64,000 bases of DNA from Streptomyces nojiriensis (GTDB taxonomy: Bacteria > Actinomycetota > Actinomycetes > Streptomycetales > Streptomycetaceae): the NCBI RefSeq assembly GCF_017639205.1, contig NZ_CP071139.1:2418001-2482000 (forward strand). The letters are read 5' to 3'. Every line of letters begins with the position of its first letter. The first letter of the stretch is position 1. Under the pieces are notes generated by a model. It was not told the origin of the DNA. It saw nothing but the letters and a program-made list of their open reading frames with translations, and made no database searches. Of this stretch, positions 27,001-35,262 are shown piece after piece. A program made the position numbers and the translations under genes.

Positions 27001-27586
27001 CGCCGAGGGCTTCCATGGCCCGGCGGGCGCCGATGATCGAGGACTTCGTCTGCAGGAGGTCCTGGGTGGTCTCGACGAGCAGCGCGTCGGCGCCGCCGGA
27101 GAGCAGGCCCTCGGCGTTGATCTGGTAGGCGTCGCGGATCTGCGCGTAGCCGATGTGGCCGAGCGTGGGGAGCTTGGTGCCGGGGCCCATGGAGCCGAGG
27201 ACCCAGCGCTGCCGGCCGGTGGAGGCGGTGAACTCGTCGGCGACCTCGCGGGCGATGCGCGCGCCGGCCTCCGACAGCTCGAAATTGCGTTCGGCGATGT
27301 CGTACTCGGCGAGCGCCGCGTAGTTCGTGCCGAAGGTGTTGGTCTCGACGCAGTCCACGCCCACCGAGAAGTACGCCTCGTGGACGGAGCGCACGATGTC
27401 GGGGCGGGTGATGTTGAGGACCTCGTTGCAGCCTTCGAGCTGCTGGAAGTCCTCCATGGTGGGGTCCTGCGCCTGGAGCATCGTTCCCATGGCTCCGTCG
27501 GCGACGACCACGCGGGTCGCGAGCGCCTCCCGGAGGGCATCGGCCCGGGTCTGGGTGTCAGCGGGCAAGGTGGGCAACGAGGCCAT
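24074..27586 (-). CDS. metH: Cobalamin-dependent methionine synthase MetH
   Basis: Predicted 1170 aa with all four MetH modules. The homocysteine domain (about 1-330) ends with the zinc ligand pair in [12 protein letters not shown]. The methyltetrahydrofolate domain (about 345-620) includes [20 protein letters not shown]. The B12 cap and binding domain (about 640-890) has [20 protein letters not shown], where the DxHxxG His ligates cobalt. The SAM-dependent reactivation domain (about 950-1165) includes [20 protein letters not shown]. It transfers a methyl group from methyltetrahydrofolate to homocysteine. The ATG at 27586 follows AGGGAGC. No cobalamin riboswitch is recognisable in the 283-base leader region shared with gylR. 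Confidence 0.97.
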   Translation of the reverse strand: [1170 protein letters not shown]

Positions 27587-27619
27587 GGGTGCTCCCTGGG
27601 ATGCGACGGCTGTCGGCTT

Positions 27620-27645
27620 TGCACCCCCTCTGTGTCAAGGGTGCA
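27620..27645 (-). other. Inverted repeat in metH upstream region
   Basis: TGCACCC (27620-27626) and GGGTGCA (27639-27645) flank a 12-base centre. On the minus strand the centre contains TTGACA, a consensus -35 hexamer, so the site could be an operator over a metH promoter. No matching -10 was found with confidence. Confidence 0.4.
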
Positions 27646-27796
27646 CGCGGCCAGGGTAACCGCGAGGCACCCGCCCCGGTGTGGGTGTCCCACGTGGCGG
27701 ACTGCATTCTGTGGCGGGGAGTTTCCGGGGGGTGTCCCCCGCGACGGTACGGCGAACAGCTGTCCGACGGTGCGCGAGGTCGGCATCGACCGATAC

Positions 27797-27813
27797 TGTT
27801 CAGCATTGTCGAA
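27797..27813 (+). promoter_or_regulatory. Candidate GylR operator upstream of gylR
   Basis: GTTCAGCATTGTCGAAC has the imperfect symmetry GTTC...GAAC. Fifteen of its 17 positions, including an unbroken CATTGTCGAAC, recur upstream of glpF at 28811-28827. GylR of S. coelicolor is known to repress its own gene and the glycerol operon, so a shared motif upstream of both is the expected operator. Confidence 0.7.
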
Positions 27814-27869
27814 CCGCGTCAAGATGGTCAGTACTACCGAACTACCGAAGGTCTGCAGGAGGCTGCGCG

Positions 27870-28637
27870 ATGGCACGGAACATCCAGTCGCTCGAACGAG
27901 CCGCTGCGATGCTGCGACTTCTGGCGGGCGGCGAGCGCCGGCTGGGACTCTCGGACGTGGCGTCCTCGCTGGGCCTGGCCAAGGGCACGGCTCACGGCAT
28001 CCTGCGCACCCTGCAGGCCGAGGGCTTCGTGGAGCAGGACCCGGCCTCCGGCCGGTACCAGCTGGGCGCGGAGCTGCTGCGCCTGGGCAACAGCTACCTC
28101 GACGTGCACGAGCTGCGCGCCCGCGCCCTCGTATGGACGGACGACCTGGCGCGGGCGAGCGGCGAGAGCGTGTACGTCGGCGTGCTCCACCAGAGCGGGG
28201 TGCTGATCATGCACCACGTGTTCCGGCCCGACGACAGCCGCCAGGTGCTGGAGGTCGGGGCCATGCAGCCGCTGCACTCCACCGCGCTGGGCAAGGTGCT
28301 GTCGGCCTACGACCCGGTGGCGCACACCCAGGCGCACGAGGTCGAGCGCGAGGCCTTCACCCCCCGCACGGTCACGGACGGCACCGGCTTCGAGGAGATC
28401 CTGGGCCTGACCCGGGCGCGCGGCTGGGCCTCCGACGTCGAGGAGACCTGGGAGGGCGTCGCCTCGGTGGCGGCGCCGATCCACGACCGGCGCCGGATGC
28501 CGGTCGGCGCGGTGGCGGTCGCCGGCGCCGTGGAACGGGTCTGCGGCGAGTCCGGGGAGCCCCGTCCGGCCCTGGTGGCATCGGTGCGGGATTGCGCGCG
28601 CGCCGTTTCGCGCGATCTCGGCGCGGGCCGGTTCTGA
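27870..28637 (+). CDS. gylR: IclR-family glycerol operon regulator GylR
   Basis: Predicted 255 aa from the ATG at 27870 behind AGGAGG; an upstream in-frame extension is leader. It has an N-terminal IclR winged helix (about 1-65: LERAAAMLRLLAGGERRLGL and GLAKGTAHGILRTLQAEGFV) and a GAF-like effector domain (about 80-245) with the family signature PLHSTALGKVLSAY and a C-terminal AVAVAGAVERV strand. GylR represses the glycerol uptake and catabolism genes and itself; glycerol 3-phosphate is thought to relieve this. It lies directly upstream of glpF, with candidate operators in front of both. A T-tract hairpin follows the stop. Confidence 0.95.
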   Translation: MARNIQSLERAAAMLRLLAGGERRLGLSDVASSLGLAKGTAHGILRTLQAEGFVEQDPASGRYQLGAELLRLGNSYLDVHELRARALVWTDDLARASGESVYVGVLHQSGVLIMHHVFRPDDSRQVLEVGAMQPLHSTALGKVLSAYDPVAHTQAHEVEREAFTPRTVTDGTGFEEILGLTRARGWASDVEETWEGVASVAAPIHDRRRMPVGAVAVAGAVERVCGESGEPRPALVASVRDCARAVSRDLGAGRF

Positions 28638-28646
28638 GCTTCCTTT

Positions 28647-28688
28647 AACAGGCCCTGGCCGCACCCTGGCCTCTTTATGCCTGTTTTT
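28647..28688 (+). terminator. Terminator downstream of gylR
   Basis: AACAGGC (28647-28653) pairs with GCCTGTT (28679-28685), which continues into a TTTTT run. An inner AGGCC/GGCCT pairing strengthens it. It starts ten bases past the gylR stop, so glpF needs its own promoter. Confidence 0.7.
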
Positions 28689-28810
28689 CGCCACATCTCG
28701 GCCTTGAGATGGCTTGTTTTGGTCGATCGCACGTACCGGTAACGATCCGACACTTTGGCCTGGCCGACCCTTGACGCGTTCTTCACTTGGGCGGAAAACT
28801 GCCGTTCATC

Positions 28811-28827
28811 GGTCGGCATTGTCGAAC
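28811..28827 (+). promoter_or_regulatory. Candidate GylR operator upstream of glpF
   Basis: GGTCGGCATTGTCGAAC matches the gylR-upstream site at 15 of 17 positions. It lies 20 bases before a TAGGAT -10 hexamer, so it overlaps the expected -35 region and a bound repressor would block polymerase. Confidence 0.7.
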
Positions 28828-28950
28828 ACCTACCGGCAATACGCGCTAGGATGCGACAAGGCCACGGACCGGTGCAGCACTCACCGAGTGCGCGGAACCA
28901 CCGGAGGGACCCGGTGTCCGCCCACCCCTGGACGTACAAAGGAGTCGCGG

Positions 28951-29733
28951 GTGTCCAGCTCCGACATCTTCATCGGCGAGACCATCGGTACCGCCCTGCT
29001 CACACTGCTCGGCGGTGGCGTCTGCGCCGCAGTGACGCTCAAGAGCTCCAAGGCCCGCAACGCGGGCTGGCTCGCCATCACGTTCGGCTGGGGTTTCGCC
29101 GTACTGATCGCCGCCTACGTCTCCGCGCCGCTCTCCGGTGCGCACCTCAACCCGGCGGTCACGGTCGGCATCGCCGTCAAGACCGGCGAGTGGGGTGACA
29201 CCCCGGTCTACTTCGCCGGCCAGCTGCTGGGCGCGATGCTCGGAGCGGTCCTGATGTGGATCACCTACTACGGGCAGTTCCGCGTCCACCTGGCCGACCC
29301 GGAGCACATCCGCGACGCCAAGCTCGGTCCCGAGGACCCGCACCCGCACGATGTGGCCGGTCCGGTGCTCGGCATCTTCTCCACCGGCCCCGAGATCCGT
29401 AACGTCGTGCAGAACCTGGCGACCGAGATCATCGGTACCGCGGTCCTGATCCTGGCGATCCTGACCCAGGGCCTCCAGGACGGCGGCAAGGGCCTCGGTG
29501 TCATCGGCGTCCTGATCACCTCGTTCGTGGTCGTCGGCATCGGTCTCTCGCTCGGTGGCCCGACCGGCTACGCCATCAACCCGGTGCGCGACCTCGGTCC
29601 GCGCATCGTGCACGCCCTGCTGCCGCTGCCCAACAAGGGCGGCTCCGACTGGGGTTACTCCTGGATCCCGGTGGTCGGCCCGCTCGTCGGTGCCGCGCTC
29701 GCCGGCGGTCTGTACAACATCGCGTTCGCCTGA
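28951..29733 (+). CDS. glpF: Glycerol facilitator GlpF (aquaglyceroporin)
   Basis: Predicted 260 aa, six-helix aquaglyceroporin that lets glycerol diffuse into the cell. The GTG at 28951 follows AAAGGAG, giving [20 protein letters not shown]. The two pore half-helices carry [11 protein letters not shown] (NPA) and [13 protein letters not shown]; the second motif is NPV rather than NPA, which I recall in other actinobacterial GlpF proteins. The Asp in NPVRD is the glyceroporin-type residue that widens the pore. It is the first gene of glpF-glpK-glpD, with glpK 81 bases on, and transport coupled to GlpK phosphorylation traps glycerol. Confidence 0.96.
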   Translation: MSSSDIFIGETIGTALLTLLGGGVCAAVTLKSSKARNAGWLAITFGWGFAVLIAAYVSAPLSGAHLNPAVTVGIAVKTGEWGDTPVYFAGQLLGAMLGAVLMWITYYGQFRVHLADPEHIRDAKLGPEDPHPHDVAGPVLGIFSTGPEIRNVVQNLATEIIGTAVLILAILTQGLQDGGKGLGVIGVLITSFVVVGIGLSLGGPTGYAINPVRDLGPRIVHALLPLPNKGGSDWGYSWIPVVGPLVGAALAGGLYNIAFA

Positions 29734-29814
29734 TCAGCAGTACCGGCAAGATCGTAAGATCCGCACCGCCCTCCTGATTCCGCCTACTCACCCGACCTGC
29801 CAGGAGCAGCCAAC

Positions 29815-31341
29815 ATGACCACCAGCACCGGCCCCTTCATCGCCGCGATCGACCAGGGCACCACGTCCTCCCGTTGCATCGTGTTCGACCGCGACGGCCG
29901 CATCGTCGCCGTCGACCAGAAGGAGCACGAGCAGATCTTCCCGAAGCCGGGACAGGTCGAGCACGACGCCACCGAGATCTGGACCAACGTCCAGGAGGTC
30001 GTGGCCAGCGCGATCGCCAAGGCGGAGATCACCGCCGCGGACGTCAAGGCCGTCGGCATCACCAACCAGCGCGAGACCACGGTCCTGTGGGACCGCCACA
30101 CCGGCGAGCCGGTGCACAACGCGCTGGTCTGGCAGGACACCCGCACCGACGCCCTGTGCAAGGAGCTCGGCCGCAACGTCGGCCAGGACCGCTTCCGTCG
30201 CGAGACCGGCCTGCCGCTGGCGAGCTACTTCGCCGGCCCGAAGGTCCGCTGGCTGCTCGACAACGTCGAGGGCCTGCGGGAGCGCGCCGAGGCCGGCGAC
30301 ATCCTCTTCGGCACCATGGACTCGTGGATCATCTGGAACCTCACGGGCGGCCCGCAGGGCGGTGTGCACGTCACGGACGTCACCAACGCCTCGCGCACCA
30401 TGCTGATGAACCTGCACACCCTGGCCTGGGACGACAAGATCGCCGAGTCCATGGGCGTCCCGCTCAACGTCCTCCCGGAGATCAAGTCCTCCGCCGAGGT
30501 CTACGGCCACGTCAAGGACGGCGTCCTCGCCGGTGTCCCGGTCGCCTCGGCGCTCGGTGACCAGCAGGCCGCCCTCTTCGGCCAGACCTGTTTCGCCGAG
30601 GGCGAGGCCAAGTCCACCTACGGCACCGGAACGTTCATGCTGATGAACACCGGCGACAAGATCATCAACTCCTACAGCGGCCTGCTGACCACGGTCGGCT
30701 ACCAGATCGGCGACCAGAAGCCGGTCTACGCGCTGGAGGGCTCCATCGCCGTCACCGGCTCGCTCGTCCAGTGGATGCGCGACCAGATGGGCCTGATCAA
30801 GTCCGCGGCCGAGATCGAGACCCTGGCCTCCTCGGTCGAGGACAACGGCGGCGTCTACTTCGTGCCGGCCTTCTCCGGCCTCTTCGCCCCGTACTGGCGC
30901 TCCGACGCCCGTGGCGTGGTCGCCGGCCTCACCCGGTACGTCACCAAGGCGCACATCGCCCGTGCCGTCCTGGAGGCCACCGCCTGGCAGACCCGCGAGA
31001 TCACCGACGCCATGACCAAGGACTCGGGCGTCGAGCTCGCGGCCCTCAAGGTCGACGGCGGCATGACCTCCAACAACCTGCTGATGCAGACGCTCTCGGA
31101 CTTCCTGGACGCCCCCGTGGTGCGCCCGATGGTCGCCGAGACCACCTGCCTCGGCGCCGCCTACGCCGCCGGCCTGGCCGTCGGCTTCTGGCCCGACACC
31201 GACGCCCTGCGCGCCAACTGGCGCCGCGCGGCGGAGTGGACCCCGCGGATGCCCGCCGAGCAGCGGGACCGCGAGTACAAGAGCTGGCTCAAGGCCGTGG
31301 AGCGGTCCATGGGCTGGGTCGACGACGAAGACGCCAGCTGA
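29815..31341 (+). CDS. glpK: Glycerol kinase GlpK
   Basis: Predicted 508 aa, the usual length. It phosphorylates glycerol to sn-glycerol 3-phosphate with ATP. The ATG at 29815 follows CAGGAGCAGCCAAC. FGGY-kinase motifs are clear: [20 protein letters not shown] at the N-terminus (phosphate 1), [19 protein letters not shown] with substrate-binding Arg-Glu, QDTRTD, the DQQAALFGQ catalytic Asp region, and the C-terminal adenosine motif [15 protein letters not shown]. It sits between glpF and glpD in the GylR-controlled operon. Product glycerol 3-phosphate is both the GlpD substrate and the presumed inducer. Confidence 0.97.
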   Translation: MTTSTGPFIAAIDQGTTSSRCIVFDRDGRIVAVDQKEHEQIFPKPGQVEHDATEIWTNVQEVVASAIAKAEITAADVKAVGITNQRETTVLWDRHTGEPVHNALVWQDTRTDALCKELGRNVGQDRFRRETGLPLASYFAGPKVRWLLDNVEGLRERAEAGDILFGTMDSWIIWNLTGGPQGGVHVTDVTNASRTMLMNLHTLAWDDKIAESMGVPLNVLPEIKSSAEVYGHVKDGVLAGVPVASALGDQQAALFGQTCFAEGEAKSTYGTGTFMLMNTGDKIINSYSGLLTTVGYQIGDQKPVYALEGSIAVTGSLVQWMRDQMGLIKSAAEIETLASSVEDNGGVYFVPAFSGLFAPYWRSDARGVVAGLTRYVTKAHIARAVLEATAWQTREITDAMTKDSGVELAALKVDGGMTSNNLLMQTLSDFLDAPVVRPMVAETTCLGAAYAAGLAVGFWPDTDALRANWRRAAEWTPRMPAEQRDREYKSWLKAVERSMGWVDDEDAS

Positions 31342-31381
31342 CCGCACCAGCTGAGTCAATCGACGAGGAGCTAAGAGAGAT

Positions 31382-32989
31382 ATGAGCAGCCTGCAGAGCG
31401 TTCCCGCACTGGGCACGCACCCGACCGCCGGTGCCAACGTCAGCCGCGCACAGACCCGTGAGCAGCTGTCGAAGGCCACGTACGACCTGCTCGTCATCGG
31501 TGGTGGAATCCTGGGCACCTCCGTGGCGTGGCACGCCGCGCAGTCGGGCCTGCGGGTTGCCATGGTGGACGCCGGCGACTTCGCCGGCGCCACCTCCTCG
31601 GCCTCCTCCAAGCTCGTCCACGGCGGTCTGCGCTACCTGCAGACCGGCGCGGTCAAGCTGGTCGCCGAGAACCACCACGAGCGGCGGGTGCTGGCCAAGG
31701 ACGTGGCCCCGCACCTGGTCAACCCGCTCACCTTCTACCTGCCGGTCTACAAGGGCGGTCCGGTGGGTGCGGCCAAGCTGGGCGCGGGCGTCTTCGCCTA
31801 CTCCGCCCTCTCGGCCTTCGGCGACGGCATGGGCAAGGTCATATCCCCGGCCCGTGCCGTCGCCGACAACCCCGGCCTGAAGACGGACAACCTCAAGGCC
31901 GTGGCGGTCTACTACGACCACCAGATGAACGACTCCCGCGTCGCCGTCATGACGGTCCGCGCGGCCGTCGAGTCGGGCGCGGTCGTCCTCAACCACGCCG
32001 AGGTCACCGGACTGCGCAAGACGCGCGGCCGGGTCACCGGCGCCGAGCTCAAGGACCGCCTCGACGGCACCGAGTTCGGGGTCGACGCGCGCGTCGTGCT
32101 CAACGCCACCGGCCCGTGGGTGGACCACCTGCGGCGCATGGAAGACAAGCACTCCATGCCGTCGATCCGCCTCTCCAAGGGCGCGCACATCGTCATGAAG
32201 CGCAAGTCGCCGTGGAAGGCCGCCATGGCCACCCCGATCGACAAGTACCGCATCACCTTCGCCCTCCCGTGGGAGGACCAGCTGCTGCTCGGCACCACCG
32301 ACGAGGTGTACGAGGGCGACCCGGCGGACGTGCGCGCCACCGAGTCCGACATCCAGCAGATCCTGGACGAGGCGGCCTTCTCGGTGAAGGACGCGGACCT
32401 GGACCGCTCGCTGATGACGTACGCCTTCGCGGGCCTGCGGGTGCTGCCCGGCGGCCCCGGCGGCGTCGAGAAGGCCAAGCGCGAGACGGTCGTCTCCGAG
32501 GGCGCCGGCGGCATGCTGTCGGTGGCCGGCGGCAAGTGGACGACGTACCGCCACATCGGCCGTGTGGTCATGGACAAGCTGGCGAAGCTCCCGGGCAGCC
32601 CGCTGACCGAGGACATGGAGCCGGTGAAGTCGCTGGTGCGCCGGATCGCGCTGCCCGGTGTCGCCAACCCGAACGCGGTCGCGCACCGGCTGCTGGTGGA
32701 CCGGGAGCCGGGGACGCGGATGGACCCGCTGACGGCCCGCCACCTGGCCTCCCACTACGGCTCGCTGGCCTTCGACATCGCGCGCATCGCGAACGAGGAC
32801 CCGGCGCTGGCCGAGCGGATCCACCCGGACGGTCCGGAGATCTGGGCGCAGGTCGCCTACGCCCGTGACAACGAGTGGGCCGAGACGGTCGACGACGTGC
32901 TGCGCCGCCGTACGACGGTGACGATCCGCGGCCTGGACGACGAGTCCGTCCGTGCCCGGGTCGAGGAGATGCTGAGCCGTAAGGCATAG
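31382..32989 (+). CDS. glpD: Glycerol-3-phosphate dehydrogenase GlpD
   Basis: Predicted 535 aa aerobic, FAD-dependent enzyme that oxidises glycerol 3-phosphate to dihydroxyacetone phosphate and passes electrons to the membrane quinone pool. The FAD dinucleotide fold is at about residues 35-65 (YDLLVIGGGILGTSVAWHAA). The substrate-channel segment SSASSKLVHGGLRYLQTG and the cap and C-terminal domain (VAGGKWTTYRHIGR) are complete. The ATG at 31382 follows GAGGAGCTAAGAGAG. It begins 41 bases after glpK and is the last gene of the glycerol operon, which ends at a U-rich hairpin at 33008-33039. Confidence 0.97.
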   Translation: MSSLQSVPALGTHPTAGANVSRAQTREQLSKATYDLLVIGGGILGTSVAWHAAQSGLRVAMVDAGDFAGATSSASSKLVHGGLRYLQTGAVKLVAENHHERRVLAKDVAPHLVNPLTFYLPVYKGGPVGAAKLGAGVFAYSALSAFGDGMGKVISPARAVADNPGLKTDNLKAVAVYYDHQMNDSRVAVMTVRAAVESGAVVLNHAEVTGLRKTRGRVTGAELKDRLDGTEFGVDARVVLNATGPWVDHLRRMEDKHSMPSIRLSKGAHIVMKRKSPWKAAMATPIDKYRITFALPWEDQLLLGTTDEVYEGDPADVRATESDIQQILDEAAFSVKDADLDRSLMTYAFAGLRVLPGGPGGVEKAKRETVVSEGAGGMLSVAGGKWTTYRHIGRVVMDKLAKLPGSPLTEDMEPVKSLVRRIALPGVANPNAVAHRLLVDREPGTRMDPLTARHLASHYGSLAFDIARIANEDPALAERIHPDGPEIWAQVAYARDNEWAETVDDVLRRRTTVTIRGLDDESVRARVEEMLSRKA

Positions 32990-33007
32990 CTGCTACGCAG
33001 GTGGGGA

Positions 33008-33039
33008 AGAGGGGCGGTTCCGAGGGGAACCGCCCCTCT
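33008..33039 (+). terminator. Terminator of the glycerol operon
   Basis: A perfect 14-bp stem, AGAGGGGCGGTTCC (33008-33021) with GGAACCGCCCCTCT (33026-33039), has the four-base loop GAGG, 18 bases past the glpD stop. Confidence 0.85.
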
Positions 33040-33116
33040 GTCGTGGGCTGTGGCCGGTGCCTCATCAAGGCTTAGGCTGACCCACGTACGCAAGGGAACT
33101 TCGGAAGGAGACCTGG

Positions 33117-34163
33117 GTGATCGAGCTTGAGGGCGTGCCCGAGCTGATCGACCCGGTCATGGTGGCCGCGTTCGAGGGCTGGAACGACGCGGGTGACGCG
33201 GCCTCCGGTGCGGTCGCGCACCTGGACCGGGAGTGGAAGGGCGAGGTCTTCGCGGCGCTGGACGCCGAGGACTACTACGACTTCCAGGTCAACCGGCCGA
33301 CGGTGTGGCTGGACAACGGGGTACGGAAGATCACGTGGCCGACGACCCGGCTGTCGGTGGTCCGGATCGGCGGTGCCAAGCCGCGGGACCTGGTGCTGGT
33401 GCGGGGCATCGAACCGTCCATGCGGTGGCGGTCGTTCTGCAACGAGATCCTGGGCTTCGCGCACGAGCTGGGCGTGGAGATGGTGGTCATCCTGGGCGCG
33501 CTGCTCGGGGACACCCCGCACACCCGGCCGGTGCCGGTGAGCGGGGTCACCTCGGACGCGGACCTGGCGCGGACGATGGACCTGGAGGAGACCAAGTACG
33601 AGGGCCCGACGGGCATCGTGGGCATCCTGCAGGAGGCCTGTACGCACGCGGGCGTCCCGGCGGTGTCCCTGTGGGCGGCGGTGCCGCACTACGTCTCCCA
33701 GCCGCCGAACCCGAAGGCGACGCTGGCCCTGCTGAACCGGCTGGAGGATCTGATCGACATCCGGATCCCGCTGGGCGAACTGCCGGAGGACGCGCGGGCG
33801 TGGCAGCTGGGCGTGGACCAACTGGCCGCCGAGGACAGCGAGGTGGCGGAGTACGTCCAGACGCTGGAGGAGGCGCGGGACACGGCCGACCTGCCGGAGG
33901 CCTCGGGCGACGCGATCGCCCGGGAGTTCGAGCGCTACCTGCGCCGGCGTGACCCGGCGGGGAGCCCGGAGACGGCCACCGACACGGGTTCCTACTTCCG
34001 GGACCTGTCCGGCGGCCCCAGGCCCCAGGCGAAGCCGAAGCCGGAGGACGCACAGGAGCCGCCGGCCGCCGACGGCCCGGAGGGTCCCCCGGAACCGGAA
34101 GGCAAGGCGGACGGCAAGGCGGAGGGCCCGCCTCAGGTCGACGGGGACACCCCCGGGGAGTAG
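33117..34163 (+). CDS. parJ: PAC2-family protein, ParJ orthologue
   Basis: Predicted 348 aa. The GTG at 33117 follows GGAAGGAG. Residues 1-250 are the PAC2 (proteasome assembly chaperone 2) fold: VAAFEGWNDAGDAASGAVAH at the N-terminus and LGALLGDTPHTRPVPVSG in the middle. The rest is a Pro/Glu/Lys-rich disordered tail. By family and position (after the glycerol operon) it corresponds to S. coelicolor SCO1662, reported as ParJ, which binds ParA and modulates its polymerisation during sporulation septation. Actinobacterial PAC2 proteins are also discussed as proteasome-related, and the 20S genes lie 24 kb away in this window; that link is inference. The gene has its own promoter, with a possible TAGGCT -10 element near 33073. 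Confidence 0.85.
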   Translation: MIELEGVPELIDPVMVAAFEGWNDAGDAASGAVAHLDREWKGEVFAALDAEDYYDFQVNRPTVWLDNGVRKITWPTTRLSVVRIGGAKPRDLVLVRGIEPSMRWRSFCNEILGFAHELGVEMVVILGALLGDTPHTRPVPVSGVTSDADLARTMDLEETKYEGPTGIVGILQEACTHAGVPAVSLWAAVPHYVSQPPNPKATLALLNRLEDLIDIRIPLGELPEDARAWQLGVDQLAAEDSEVAEYVQTLEEARDTADLPEASGDAIAREFERYLRRRDPAGSPETATDTGSYFRDLSGGPRPQAKPKPEDAQEPPAADGPEGPPEPEGKADGKAEGPPQVDGDTPGE

Positions 34164-34232
34164 TCCCGGCCGGCTGTCCGTGTGTCAGTAGCCCCTGCTT
34201 GGATACGGGTTGCCGTTCCGAGAGAGGGAAGC

Positions 34233-35201
34233 ATGACCCGTACGACACCGCCCCGCCCGCTGGACGTGGCTTCGGCGTTCCCGGAGCTCGCGGGGATGGT
34301 CAGGACCGCCACCCGGCTCCATCCCCGGCCCGGTTCGCCCACCGTGCGCGAGAGCTCGGTGGGCGGGCCGCTGCTGTGGCCCGCCGGCGAGGCATGGCCG
34401 TCGTGCTCCGCCGAGCACGACGCCCCTTTCCCCCTGAACACGCCGGAGGAAGTGCGTACGCTCCGGCGGATCCGGGCGCGCGAGGAGTGGACGGACGAGG
34501 ACCACGCCGAGGTCTCGCGGATCCACGCCGGCCACGATCCGTCGCTGCTGCCCGAAGGCCCGCACCCGCTCATACCGGTGGCGCAGCTGTACGCCCGGGA
34601 CGTCCCCGACCTGCCGTTCCCCGAGGGCACCGATCTGCTCCAGGTGCTGTGGTGCCCGTTCATCGACATCGAGGACCAGCCGGGCACGGACGCCGTCCAG
34701 CTGCGCTGGCGGCGGGCCGGCGAGGTGGCGGAGGTCCTGGCGGCGGCGCCGGAGCCCGCGTACGTGGGCACGTACGAGCTGGTGCCGGTCCCGTGCGTGC
34801 TCCATCCCGAGCGGGTCCGCGAGTACCCCGCCGCGCACGACCTGAGCCCGGAGCAGGCGGGACGGGTCCCCCGTGGGGAGGGGGAGGGGGCCGCGGGCTA
34901 CCGGGGGGCCCTGTCCGTCGCGCCCGGCTGGAAGGCCGGCGGCTGGGCCGCCCCCTTCACGTTCCGCGATTCCGGCGGCCCGGAGGAGCTGCGCTGCGGG
35001 GAGTGCGCGGCCGTCGGCGAGCCGCTGCTCACCCTCGACCACTCCGAATGGGACGCCGAGACCGTGAGCTGGCGTCCGGTCGAGGAGGCGGCCGACGCGT
35101 CCTCGACCCCCACGGAGGTGACCGTGGGCGGCGGGTACACCCTGCAGTTCTACGCGTGCCCCGCCGATCCCCGGCACCCGCCGGTGACCGTCATGCAGTG
35201 A
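34233..35201 (+). CDS. Conserved hypothetical protein, possibly YwqG/DUF1963-like
   Basis: Predicted 322 aa from the ATG at 34233 behind GAGGGAAGC. It is soluble, has no signal peptide and is rich in Pro and Glu. Segments such as SSVGGPLLWPAGEAWPSC, DLPFPEGTDLLQVLWCPF and the late pair CGECAAVGEPLLTLDHSEWD resemble DUF1963/YwqG-type proteins, in which a LPFP...LLQ pattern recurs; this is recall of pattern, not a search result. The CxxC in RCGEC could bind metal. It follows parJ by 69 bases and converges on mshC, with a hairpin between. Function is unknown. Confidence 0.8.
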   Translation: MTRTTPPRPLDVASAFPELAGMVRTATRLHPRPGSPTVRESSVGGPLLWPAGEAWPSCSAEHDAPFPLNTPEEVRTLRRIRAREEWTDEDHAEVSRIHAGHDPSLLPEGPHPLIPVAQLYARDVPDLPFPEGTDLLQVLWCPFIDIEDQPGTDAVQLRWRRAGEVAEVLAAAPEPAYVGTYELVPVPCVLHPERVREYPAAHDLSPEQAGRVPRGEGEGAAGYRGALSVAPGWKAGGWAAPFTFRDSGGPEELRCGECAAVGEPLLTLDHSEWDAETVSWRPVEEAADASSTPTEVTVGGGYTLQFYACPADPRHPPVTVMQ

Positions 35202-35217
35202 GCCGGTGAACGGAGAA

Positions 35218-35248
35218 GCGCGCCCCCGGCACCCGGCCGGGAGCGCGC
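35218..35248. terminator. Bidirectional hairpin between convergent genes
   Basis: GCGCGC plus CCCGGC pair with GCCGGG plus GCGCGC around one C:A mismatch, total stem about 12 bp (35218-35230 with 35236-35248). It lies between the stops of the DUF1963-like gene and mshC. Confidence 0.75.
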
Positions 35249-35262
35249 CTCTCTTCCGTTGC

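Larger units (their letters stand above)
28638..28950 (+). other. gylR-glpF spacer: terminator, promoter and leader
   Basis: This 313-base gap has no supported gene; an open frame that extends glpF upstream lacks a start signal. It begins with the gylR terminator (28647-28688), continues through the candidate operator (28811-28827) and a TAGGAT -10 hexamer (28847-28852), and ends with an untranslated leader of about 90 bases before the glpF ribosome-binding site AAAGGAG. Confidence 0.7.

Noticed and set aside
27587..27869. A cobalamin or S-adenosylhomocysteine riboswitch upstream of metH
   Set aside because: No B12 box or riboswitch core could be matched on the minus strand; only a 7-bp inverted repeat around TTGACA was found.
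24044..28648. A 1534-codon open frame on the plus strand antisense to metH
   Set aside because: It is a GC-rich shadow of metH: metH has all four MetH domains and a proper ribosome-binding site, and the antisense frame has no recognisable domain.
28714..28950. An N-terminal extension of glpF by 79 residues
   Set aside because: It would translate through the candidate operator and -10 hexamer, has no ribosome-binding site, and the aquaporin family begins near the GTG at 28951 with AAAGGAG.
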